Positions 1 to 6,674 of a DNA stretch of 27,920 nucleotides are shown here, one piece after another. The translations under genes and the position numbers were made by a program. The notes under the pieces are model-generated. The model made no database searches, was not told where the DNA came from, and saw nothing but the letters and a program-made list of their open reading frames with translations. This stretch comes from Clostridia bacterium (GTDB lineage: Bacteria; Bacillota_A; Clostridia; Oscillospirales; CAG-272): assembly GCA_017542695.1 (NCBI GenBank), contig JAFXWT010000257.1:1-27920 (forward strand), in the 5' to 3' direction. Within the stretch, counting starts at the first letter, position 1. Every line of letters begins with the position of its first letter.

Positions 1-1
1 A

Positions 2-1024
2 CCGTCGGTGAAGCTCCCCGGCTTTGCCGTTTCGACGGCGCTCACCGCCGTTACGCGAAAGGAAAAGCGATATCTGCGCGAGCACCATGTCGACGTGCTT
101 CACGCGCATTCTCCTTTTATGATGGGTCACATCGCCGTGTGGCTCGGAAGAAAAATGAATCTCCCCGTCGTCTCGACGTTCCACAGCAAATATTACGACG
201 ACGCGCTGAACATCACTCACAGCAAATTGCTCTCGAAGATACTCGTCAACATCATCGTCGACTTCTACTGCAAGGTCGACGAGGTGTGGGCGTGCAGTGA
301 GGGCGCGGCGGAGACGCTCCGCTCGTACGGGTATAGCGGCGAAATAAAGGTTATGGAAAACGGCGTAAATCCGAAACCGGACGGCGACGAAAACGAGCTT
401 GAGAGAAAAGCCCGCGAGCTTCTGTCACTGCCCGCCGACAAAAAAATACTGCTCTTCGTCGGTCAGCAGATATGGCACAAAAATCTGCGCCTCATCCTCG
501 ACGCGACGAAGGCGCTCGGACAGAGCCGCGACGACTTCGTAACTGTCATCGCGGGCAAGGGATACGACGAGAACGACATCAAAAAATACGCCGAGTCGCT
601 CGAACTCGGCGACAAAGTCTTCTTTACCGGCGAGGTCACGGACAAGCCCACTCTGTTCGGACTATACAGATCGGCATACCTGTTCTTCTTCCCGTCAGTC
701 TACGACACGTCGGGGCTCGTGATACGCGAGGCGGCCTTGGCGCGCGTGCCGTCGCTGCTTGTGAAAGGTTCGAGCGCCGCGTATGTGATCAAAGACGGCG
801 TCAACGGCTACGTCGCAGAAAACAACGTCGAAGCGATGACGGCAAAGCTCGAAGAAATACTCGACTGCGACAACATCGCAGAGGTCGGCGAGATGGCGAA
901 GAAAACCATCCCGATACTCTGGTCGGAAATTGCCGCGCGCGTCATCGACAGATACCGAGAATCGTTCGGCGACGTTCACGAGCCGCCCGCCGAGACGGAC
1001 GACGGAAACAAAAAAACAGAATAA
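2..1024 (+). CDS. GT4-family glycosyltransferase, 5'-truncated by the window edge
   Basis: This enzyme probably transfers a sugar from a nucleotide-sugar donor onto a lipid or polysaccharide acceptor at the cytoplasmic face of the membrane. The reading frame is open to the window edge, so the GTG at position 8 is probably internal and most of the N-terminal GT-B domain is only partly present. Visible signs of the family are the segment HAHSPFMMGHIAVWLGRK and the second-domain opening ILLFVGQQIWHKNL. The donor-binding region reads SVYDTSGLVIREA, followed by a VKDG-like turn. The usual E-x7-E pair of GT4 enzymes appears as D-x7-E, so the first acid is Asp. The C-terminus is short, charged and probably unstructured. 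It ends at a strong bidirectional terminator and converges on the ribokinase operon. The acceptor cannot be told; YfhO and a flippase nearby suggest envelope glycan or glycolipid. Confidence 0.85.
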   Translation, partial: PSVKLPGFAVSTALTAVTRKEKRYLREHHVDVLHAHSPFMMGHIAVWLGRKMNLPVVSTFHSKYYDDALNITHSKLLSKILVNIIVDFYCKVDEVWACSEGAAETLRSYGYSGEIKVMENGVNPKPDGDENELERKARELLSLPADKKILLFVGQQIWHKNLRLILDATKALGQSRDDFVTVIAGKGYDENDIKKYAESLELGDKVFFTGEVTDKPTLFGLYRSAYLFFFPSVYDTSGLVIREAALARVPSLLVKGSSAAYVIKDGVNGYVAENNVEAMTAKLEEILDCDNIAEVGEMAKKTIPILWSEIAARVIDRYRESFGDVHEPPAETDDGNKKTE

Positions 1025-1031
1025 CACAAAA

Positions 1032-1055
1032 ACTCCCGACATCACGATCGGGAGT
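1032..1055. terminator. Bidirectional intrinsic terminator
   Basis: Perfect 8-bp arms ACTCCCGA and TCGGGAGT enclose an 8-nt loop, with A-rich sequence on the left and a T run on the right. It lies between the convergent glycosyltransferase and ribokinase genes and can serve both strands. Confidence 0.9.
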
Positions 1056-1074
1056 TTTTTGATATCCTTTTCGG

Positions 1075-1962
1075 TCAAAATAATTCTTTCATCGTTTTTT
1101 CCACTTCGGCTCTCTCCGGTATCGACGTTGCCGCGCCCTTTTTCGTCACGGATATCCCCGCCGCCACGGCCGCGGTTTTAAGCGCCGCCTCGGGCGTCGC
1201 GCCGCCGAAATATTCGGCGAGAAAATACCCCGTGAACGTGTCGCCGGCGCCCGTCGTGTCGACGGCTTTGACCTTCATCGCGTCGACTTTTATCACATCG
1301 CCGGAGTCGATATAACAAGCTCCGCGCGAGCCGAGCGTCAAGACGACTTTCATCTTCCCGCCGCGCGAGATCACTGCATTCCGAACGCGCTCCGCGTCGG
1401 ACGAGCCGAAGATCGTCTCGGATTCAGTCTCGTTCAGAATGACCATGTCGACGTCGTCCATGTCGACGTCGAGCGCGTCGAGCGGCGACGGGTTCAGCAC
1501 CACCGTCATCCCCTTTTCCTTCGCCTTTTTTGCGATGTATTTCACGTTCGATATCTCGTTCTGAAGGAGCAGTACGTCGCCCGCGGAAAAATTATCAAGC
1601 GCCGCGTCGGCGTCGTTCTTTGTCACGTCGCGGTTTGATCCGCCGTAAACAACGATGCAGTTCTCACCGCTTTTATCGACCTGTATCATCGCGCATCCCG
1701 TCGACTTGTCGGAAAGAGTCACAAGCGAAACGTCGACCCCTGTCCCCGCGAGATAGTCGCGCAGAGCCACACCGTCGTCGCCGATCTTGCCGGCGTGGAA
1801 AACGACAGCGCCCGCCCGCGCGAGAGAAACGGATTGATTCAGCCCTTTCCCGCCAAAGCTGACGTTCCTGTCCGAAGCGGCGACCGTCTCGCCTCCCGTC
1901 GCGTGCGACGCGACGAAAAACGTCGTGTCTATATTGAGCGAGCCGTAGTTAAGCATCTTCAT
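1075..1962 (-). CDS. rbsK: Ribokinase (PfkB family)
   Basis: This cytosolic kinase phosphorylates D-ribose to ribose 5-phosphate with ATP. The 295-residue length is normal for the family. The sugar-binding signature FGGKGLNQ lies at residues 36-43, and the C-terminal PfkB signature DTTGAGDTF contains the presumed catalytic base Asp241. NxTE-like and GSRGA segments lie between them. The ATG is preceded by AAAGGAG with 8-nt spacing inside the 3' end of the upstream gene. The stop of that gene and this start overlap as ATGA, so translation is probably coupled. No ribose transporter or deoC is adjacent. The partner is instead a glycohydrolase-family enzyme, which suggests that the ribose, or a related pentose, is released inside the cell from a ribosylated substrate. 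Specificity for ribose over another sugar is inferred from overall similarity. Confidence 0.88.
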   Translation of the reverse strand: MKMLNYGSLNIDTTFFVASHATGGETVAASDRNVSFGGKGLNQSVSLARAGAVVFHAGKIGDDGVALRDYLAGTGVDVSLVTLSDKSTGCAMIQVDKSGENCIVVYGGSNRDVTKNDADAALDNFSAGDVLLLQNEISNVKYIAKKAKEKGMTVVLNPSPLDALDVDMDDVDMVILNETESETIFGSSDAERVRNAVISRGGKMKVVLTLGSRGACYIDSGDVIKVDAMKVKAVDTTGAGDTFTGYFLAEYFGGATPEAALKTAAVAAGISVTKKGAATSIPERAEVEKTMKELF

Positions 1963-3518
1963 GCGTTTTTCTCCTTTATGTGCTTTAACGTCATCTCGAT
2001 CGCGTCGTCGATGTTGATCTCACCGATGCCGAATATCGCCGTTTTGAGACGGCCGTTTATCGGTGCCGTCCATTCCTCCCCGATCGAGCCAATGCCGTTC
2101 TTCATGCCGAGCACCGAACCGACCGTCGCGCCGTTGCAGTCGGTGTCAAAGCCCGTCTGCACCGCGAGGCAGATCGACTTTCCGTAGTCGTTGCCGCCGT
2201 AAAGGAGCGACGCCGTGACGATCTCCGCATTCGATATCGTGTGGCACCAGTCGTGGCCCGAATACTCGTCACAGCGCCTGTGGATGTCGGCGTAAACGCG
2301 CTCCTCTTCAACGCCGCAGCGGTACATTTCAAGGATGTGAACGATCGCCTCGTGCAGACGAGAGTTCTCGGGTATCTCGCCGAGCCCCGCCTCGATTATC
2401 GTTTCAATATTGTCCGTAACTGCCGCGGCGGCGATCATCGCGGCAACGAACATCTCGCCGTAAATTCCGTTTTTGACGTGCGAAATACTCGCGTCGCGCC
2501 AAGCCATGTCGGCGGCGGTCTCCGTGTCGCCCGGATTGATATAGCCGAAATAGTCGCCGCGTATCTGCGCGCCGATCCACTCGCGGTAAGGGTTCTGAAA
2601 CTTCGCCGACGCCGGCGGCAGATACCCTTTGACGAAATTACAGTAAGCGACGCGCTCCGCCGTGCAGTAAGCGTTGATCGGCTGGCGCGTCAGCCAAGCG
2701 CGCGACACGTCGTACGGAGTAAAATCTCGCCCGAAGTGCTCGATCACCCACTGATAAAGCACAGTGTAGTTCGTGTCGTCGTCAGCGGGCGCGCAGTCGA
2801 GCTTATCGGCATAACAGCGGTTTTCGAGCTTGAATTTATAAGTGTTTATCATCTCGTCCGTCACGTCGTCGCGGCGGATGTAACGGCGCATCGGGTAATT
2901 GTCGGAGGATTTGAGGAGCGGTATCAGCTCGTCGGTGCGAATGCCCTCGACGGTCTTTCCGAGCAGGCATCCGCAAATGCGGCCGTACCACGCCCCCGCG
3001 ATCTTCTCGCGCAGCTCGTCGTCGGAAAGCGTCTTATTCGGCAAAAAGCCGCGCTTTCTGCATTCTCTTATCGTATCAATGTCCGACGGCTCAAAATATT
3101 TGTACCCCGCGACCTGCTTTGCGCTCGATACTATTTCGTAGAGCACATTCGCCATTTTCGCCTTGCTTCCGTCGCGCTTCATGTTTTGGACGGCGGAAAA
3201 AAGCTCCGAATACTCCGAAATATCAAGTCCCTCTTCGATGCTCTGTCGGTATTCGACGTAAATTTGTTCCGCGTAGCTCTCCCATACGGCTTGCTTGTCG
3301 TAAGTCGGGATGACATCCGACTTCATTCCCAAAACAAGCTCGTCGAGCGTCATCCCCGCGAACTTCGCAATTCGGACGAGTTTTTCAATGTCGGGGCGCG
3401 CGTCGCCGCTTTCCCATTTCTGTACCGACTGATGCGAAACGCCGAACATCGACGCGAACGCGCCCTGAGTCAGCTCCGCGCCCTTTCTGATCTGTTTTAT
3501 TCTTTCACCGAGTTTCAT
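1959..3518 (-). CDS. XRE helix-turn-helix fused to ADP-ribosylglycohydrolase-family domain
   Basis: Residues 1-64 form a complete Cro/CI-type helix-turn-helix (LGERIKQIRKGAELTQ, then GVSHQSVQKWESG). Residues 65 to about 180 look mostly helical. The rest is an ADP-ribosylglycohydrolase (ARH) domain beginning near GAWYGRICGCLLGK. Both metal-binding clusters of the ARH fold are present: DDDT at 246-249, and DTDC with Asp458 and Asp460 followed by NGA. The enzyme part therefore looks active. ARH enzymes cleave N- or O-glycosidic bonds of ADP-ribosyl or related ribosyl compounds, but the substrate here is unknown. I chose the ATG at 3518 because GGGAGGT sits just upstream; an in-frame start at 3572 would fall inside the promoter. 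The gene is coupled to ribokinase by an ATGA overlap and is probably autoregulated through the inverted repeat at 3563-3589. Confidence 0.88.
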   Translation of the reverse strand: MKLGERIKQIRKGAELTQGAFASMFGVSHQSVQKWESGDARPDIEKLVRIAKFAGMTLDELVLGMKSDVIPTYDKQAVWESYAEQIYVEYRQSIEEGLDISEYSELFSAVQNMKRDGSKAKMANVLYEIVSSAKQVAGYKYFEPSDIDTIRECRKRGFLPNKTLSDDELREKIAGAWYGRICGCLLGKTVEGIRTDELIPLLKSSDNYPMRRYIRRDDVTDEMINTYKFKLENRCYADKLDCAPADDDTNYTVLYQWVIEHFGRDFTPYDVSRAWLTRQPINAYCTAERVAYCNFVKGYLPPASAKFQNPYREWIGAQIRGDYFGYINPGDTETAADMAWRDASISHVKNGIYGEMFVAAMIAAAAVTDNIETIIEAGLGEIPENSRLHEAIVHILEMYRCGVEEERVYADIHRRCDEYSGHDWCHTISNAEIVTASLLYGGNDYGKSICLAVQTGFDTDCNGATVGSVLGMKNGIGSIGEEWTAPINGRLKTAIFGIGEINIDDAIEMTLKHIKEKNA

Positions 3519-3543
3519 ATTTACCTCCCGAAACGTTTTCTCC

Positions 3544-3572
3544 ATTATACCACAAAAAGAAAAGAATTGCAA
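3544..3572 (-). promoter_or_regulatory. Promoter of the HTH-ARH/ribokinase operon
   Basis: On the minus strand TTGCAA (3567-3572) and TATAAT (3544-3549) are separated by exactly 17 bp. Transcription would begin a few bases before the ribosome binding site, leaving a very short leader and supporting the ATG at 3518. Confidence 0.75.
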
Positions 3573-3589
3573 CCGTTAATTGCAATTCT
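3563..3589. promoter_or_regulatory. Probable operator: inverted repeat over the -35 box
   Basis: Two perfect 10-bp arms, AGAATTGCAA (3563-3572) and TTGCAATTCT (3580-3589), are separated by 7 bp. The promoter-proximal arm contains the whole -35 hexamer. Size, spacing and position fit a dimeric XRE repressor, most simply the helix-turn-helix encoded just downstream. Confidence 0.7.
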
Positions 3590-3620
3590 CAAAAATAAAA
3601 ATATAAAAATAAAATCGCTT

Positions 3621-3636
3621 TTATACAGATGTATAA
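3621..3636. repeat. Palindrome TTATAC-N4-GTATAA, copy 1
   Basis: Perfect 6-4-6 inverted repeat (N4 = AGAT), extending to 7-bp arms. It lies between the HAD gene and the HTH-ARH promoter. It lacks a GC-rich stem and a following T run, so it is a poor terminator and may be a protein-binding site. Confidence 0.45.
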
Positions 3637-3649
3637 ATTAAAAAATCCG

Positions 3650-4294
3650 TCAAAACGAAGTTATACAATCGTATAACTCATTGGTATTTTCAGCGATAGC
3701 AACGGCTCCCGCCTCTGTGAGTTCCTCCTCCGAGCCGTACCCGAAAAGCACGCCCACGGCCTTGATCCCGTGCGCTTTCGCGCCGAGGACGTCGTGCAGT
3801 CTGTCGCCGATCATAAGCACGTCGGCGGGCGACGCACCGAGAACATCAAGCGCATAGCCGATGACCTCGTCCTTCCTGTCTCTCGTTCCGTCAAGCTCGC
3901 TCCCGAACACGCCCGAAAAATATTTCATCAAGTCAAATTCTTCAAGTATTCTTCCCGCGTATATCCTCGGTTTCGATGTCGCCAAAATCATGGTATACCC
4001 TTGATTTTTCAGTTTTTCAAGCATTTCGGGAACACCGTCGTAAACGCGATTTTCGAATATGCCGATCGGAGAAAAATACTCGCGGTAAAGCGCGAGCGCG
4101 CGCTCCGCCGCCTCCGCCGTCATCCCGCATTTTGTTTGAAAAGACTCCCTCAGCGGCGGCCCGATGAAAAGACGGTAGTCCTCGTTTGGTCCATGCGGAT
4201 ACCCCATTTTTTCCAGCGCGTAAATGACGCTGTTCGTTATCCCGCGGAACGGATCGGTCAGCGTCCCGTCAAGGTCAAAAAATATGTATTTCAT
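3650..4294 (-). CDS. HAD-superfamily phosphatase (subfamily IA, phosphoglycolate phosphatase/5'-nucleotidase-like)
   Basis: This 214-residue cytosolic hydrolase probably dephosphorylates a small phosphate ester. Motif I FFDLDGTLTD supplies nucleophile Asp7 and acid/base Asp9. Motif II is in ATSKPRIYA, and the acidic motif IV is MIGDRLHD, a common variant of GDxxxD. The helical cap (residues about 16-80) contains IGPPLRESF, a segment typical of the Gph-like branch with nucleotide or phosphosugar substrates. The start has only a weak Shine-Dalgarno sequence. It lies 27 bp after the MTA/SAH nucleosidase stop, so it is probably read from the same transcript and perhaps translated by reinitiation. 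The true substrate cannot be inferred from sequence; a phosphorylated pentose or nucleotide would fit the neighbours. Confidence 0.85.
   Translation of the reverse strand: MKYIFFDLDGTLTDPFRGITNSVIYALEKMGYPHGPNEDYRLFIGPPLRESFQTKCGMTAEAAERALALYREYFSPIGIFENRVYDGVPEMLEKLKNQGYTMILATSKPRIYAGRILEEFDLMKYFSGVFGSELDGTRDRKDEVIGYALDVLGASPADVLMIGDRLHDVLGAKAHGIKAVGVLFGYGSEEELTEAGAVAIAENTNELYDCITSF
3661..3676. repeat. Palindrome TTATAC-N4-GTATAA, copy 2
   Basis: Perfect 6-4-6 inverted repeat (N4 = AATC), extending to 7-bp arms with flanking G and C. It starts exactly 40 bp after copy 1 and lies within the last codons of the HAD gene. Confidence 0.45.
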
Positions 4295-4321
4295 AAGTTT
4301 TTCAAGATCTGATCGGCTATT

Positions 4322-5026
4322 TTATTCCGCCAGACTTTCGGCAAAAGCTCTTACTATCCGGATAGACTGATTTGCCGCGAGTTTTGCAAATTTCGGATAA
4401 TCCATTTCGGCATCCTCGTTCCCGCCGTCGCTCATCGTTCTGAGAACACAGTACGGAACGTTCCTGAACACGCAAACCTGACCTATCGCGCCGCCCTCCA
4501 TATCGCAGGCGTCAGCTCCGAAAAAGGAACGTATCCATTCCTTTTTTTCTTTGTCGGCAACAAAAGTATCGCCCGACGCCGTCGTTCCGATCAAACAATT
4601 TACGCCGAGAGAACGAGCGGCGGCGGCAATTTTTTCAGCCGCTTCCTCGTCGCAAGGCAGATAAATATCCGGTAATCCCGATACGAGCCCGACAGGATCG
4701 CCTATCGGCGATGAGTCGACGTCGTGCTGCAGCGTCCTTTTGGCGATTACAACGTCAAGTATCCCGACGTCATCGCGCAAAGCGCCGGCAATCCCTGTGT
4801 TTATTATCAAATCGGGGGCAAAAACGTCGATCATCGTCTGGGCGCAGATGCCGGCAAAAACTTTGCCCATTCCGCTTTTTACAACGACGACTTTCTGAAG
4901 TCCGAGCTCTCCGACGGTGAATTTCATTCCGCCGTGTTCAACTGTTTCGGGCGACGTGAGGACGGCTTTGAGTCCTTCGACCTCAATTTCGAGCGCACCG
5001 ATAATGCCAATTAGTTTCTTTTTCAT
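4322..5026 (-). CDS. mtnN: 5'-methylthioadenosine/S-adenosylhomocysteine nucleosidase
   Basis: This cytosolic enzyme removes adenine from methylthioadenosine and S-adenosylhomocysteine. It relieves product inhibition of methyltransferases and feeds sulfur salvage and, where LuxS exists, autoinducer-2 synthesis. The 234 residues match the family. The N-terminal GALEIEVEGL holds Glu15, corresponding to catalytic Glu12 of E. coli Pfs. CDMEGGAIGQV holds Glu177, which binds the ribose, and RTMSDGG holds Asp200, the adenine-protonating acid. NTGIAG is the conserved phosphorylase-fold loop. I chose the ATG at 5026, preceded by GGAGAAGG, over a TTG four codons upstream that overlaps that site. It lies 19 bp after the flippase gene and 27 bp before the HAD gene, a probable operon. 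No luxS or methionine-salvage gene is seen in the window. Confidence 0.93.
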   Translation of the reverse strand: MKKKLIGIIGALEIEVEGLKAVLTSPETVEHGGMKFTVGELGLQKVVVVKSGMGKVFAGICAQTMIDVFAPDLIINTGIAGALRDDVGILDVVIAKRTLQHDVDSSPIGDPVGLVSGLPDIYLPCDEEAAEKIAAAARSLGVNCLIGTTASGDTFVADKEKKEWIRSFFGADACDMEGGAIGQVCVFRNVPYCVLRTMSDGGNEDAEMDYPKFAKLAANQSIRIVRAFAESLAE

Positions 5027-5045
5027 TTCCTTCTCCAAAGCTTGT

Positions 5046-6581
5046 TTATTTTGACGAGCGCTTGATTTTCGATTTTATTAACACATTGAAATATTTGAAT
5101 TCTTCAATGTTAAAGTATGACGCAAGATAAATAATGTTCGGAACGACGAGGCATATCATCGCCTTGATGATAAAGCCATAGATCCCTCCCGTTTCAATAT
5201 ATCGGCAGGCAAAATACGTCGCCGTAAAAGCAACGCCGGTAACAAGAGTATAAATACCGTATCGTGCGAAATATTTACTCGTTCCCCGCCCGAAGCCACG
5301 ACGGCAGAGTACAAGCGGTTCGACCCAGAAGCACGTTGTGATCGAGCTGATCGTCGTGCCGAGGAGCACGCCGGACAGTCCGAGATATTTTGCAAGGATT
5401 ATCGACAGAACGACGTTGATCGCCGCCTCGGCTATTGATTTCCATTTGTCGTAGCGGAGCAATCCCATCGCCTCTCTCGCGCTCATGCCCGGGCGGCGCA
5501 TACCGACAAGATAAAAATTCAGCGCAACGAGCATAACGCTCGGTTCGTCGATTTCAAATCCTTCGCCGAGCCAAAGAGCGACAAAGTGGCGCGACAGCAC
5601 GGCAATCGAAATCGCCGAAAATCCGTAAAGCCAGGCGCCAGCAAAGAGCATCCGATGAAAGACCGCTTCGCGTCGCACGCCGTCCGCTTCAACGGAAAGA
5701 TCGCCAAAGCTCGCCGTGGCACTCTGAAATATCGGGCGGAGCAAGCTGTCGACGGCGGCGGAAATCAGGTGATAAGCTGTGTATATACCTTCGGTCAAAA
5801 AACTTACAAAGCGCGAAATGATGATGTTGTCAGTACCGTTGACGAGCACTCCGCCGACATTGTGCATCATCGACGCCGTGACGTTTGCTTTGATCGTTTT
5901 TCTATCTTCGTCGTCAAGCGGCGGGACGTCGTTATAACTCAGGCATGGGTAGGCCTTTTTCGTGTATACGTAGAGCGCGAGATTTTCGCACAGCGTCACG
6001 ACGACTGTTATCCCCATGAATATAACGTAGTTTTTCGTAAAATACAGGACGACGCACGCGGCGATGCAGAGCGCCGCCTGACTCAGCGACGAAACAACTG
6101 ACGTGACATATCTTTTTTGGTCTGCGATCACAAGCGTGCGGCAGTACGAAAGGAAGTACGACGACGACGAATTGACGACAAAAAGAATGTAAATGACGTA
6201 AAAATCGGGTACGGCGGCAAGCGCCGCGTCGATATCGTCAACAAAGAAGCGGAGCAACGGAAGAATCGCAAATCCGATGGCGCAGACAACGATACCGATA
6301 ATCGTATAAGCGCGGCGGAACAGACGCATCAGCGCGCGGAGTTTCCCTTCGTCGCCCTCGTTCAGCGGCTTATAAAGACTGAACGTGATAGACGTTCCGA
6401 CGCCGAGCTCGGCAAGGGAGAGAACGGTCATTATATTCGTGAAAAGTCCTCCGACGCTGAGGTATTCCGGCGCGAGAAACGACACGACGACGCGGCGGAT
6501 GACAAAATTCGTGACAAGAGTGATCGCCTGACAGACAAGTGCCATGCGGACGTTCTTCATCGTTTTTTCGGTTCTTGTCAC
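5046..6581 (-). CDS. Polysaccharide flippase (Wzx-like, MOP superfamily)
   Basis: This integral membrane protein of 511 residues has about 12-14 hydrophobic segments and belongs to the MOP (MATE/MVF/Wzx) exporter group. Such proteins flip undecaprenyl-linked oligosaccharides, teichoic-acid precursors or similar lipid-linked glycans. The N-terminus, with a long amphipathic first helix and SVGGLFTNIMTVLSLAELGVGTSI, is characteristic of the oligosaccharide-flippase branch rather than MurJ. Translation starts at GTG 6581, preceded by AAAGGAGATG at good spacing. It is the first gene of a flippase-mtnN-HAD transcript driven by the promoter at 6641-6669. No complete glycan assembly cluster is adjacent, only the partial glycosyltransferase and YfhO protein elsewhere in the window, so the cargo is unknown. 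Confidence 0.85.
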   Translation of the reverse strand: MTRTEKTMKNVRMALVCQAITLVTNFVIRRVVVSFLAPEYLSVGGLFTNIMTVLSLAELGVGTSITFSLYKPLNEGDEGKLRALMRLFRRAYTIIGIVVCAIGFAILPLLRFFVDDIDAALAAVPDFYVIYILFVVNSSSSYFLSYCRTLVIADQKRYVTSVVSSLSQAALCIAACVVLYFTKNYVIFMGITVVVTLCENLALYVYTKKAYPCLSYNDVPPLDDEDRKTIKANVTASMMHNVGGVLVNGTDNIIISRFVSFLTEGIYTAYHLISAAVDSLLRPIFQSATASFGDLSVEADGVRREAVFHRMLFAGAWLYGFSAISIAVLSRHFVALWLGEGFEIDEPSVMLVALNFYLVGMRRPGMSAREAMGLLRYDKWKSIAEAAINVVLSIILAKYLGLSGVLLGTTISSITTCFWVEPLVLCRRGFGRGTSKYFARYGIYTLVTGVAFTATYFACRYIETGGIYGFIIKAMICLVVPNIIYLASYFNIEEFKYFNVLIKSKIKRSSK

Positions 6582-6628
6582 GCTTTCATCTCCTTTGAAA
6601 TATTTGCGGTATTGCTTGATTTTCGGTT

Positions 6629-6644
6629 TTATACATAAGTATAA
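6629..6644. repeat. Palindrome TTATAC-N4-GTATAA, copy 3, overlapping a promoter -10
   Basis: Perfect 6-4-6 inverted repeat (N4 = ATAA). Its right arm overlaps the -10 box of the flippase promoter, where a bound protein could block transcription. The same 6-4-6 sequence occurs at 3621 and 3661, beyond and inside the end of this operon. Confidence 0.5.
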
Positions 6645-6669
6645 TATGAAAAATGCGAATTTTATACAA
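6641..6669 (-). promoter_or_regulatory. Promoter of the flippase-mtnN-HAD operon
   Basis: On the minus strand TTGTAT (6664-6669) and TATTAT (6641-6646) are 17 bp apart. They lie just past the rqcH stop and upstream of the flippase ribosome binding site. Confidence 0.55.
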
Positions 6670-6674
6670 CCGTC

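Noticed and set aside
3620..3637. Terminator for the HAD gene
   Set aside because: The stem is entirely A/T apart from one C-G pair and lacks a proper U run; the same palindrome also occurs at a promoter, so it is listed as a repeat or possible operator.
2241..3641. 466-codon open frame on the plus strand opposite the HTH-ARH gene
   Set aside because: Antisense to a gene with two well-defined domains, and it would run through that gene's promoter and operator.
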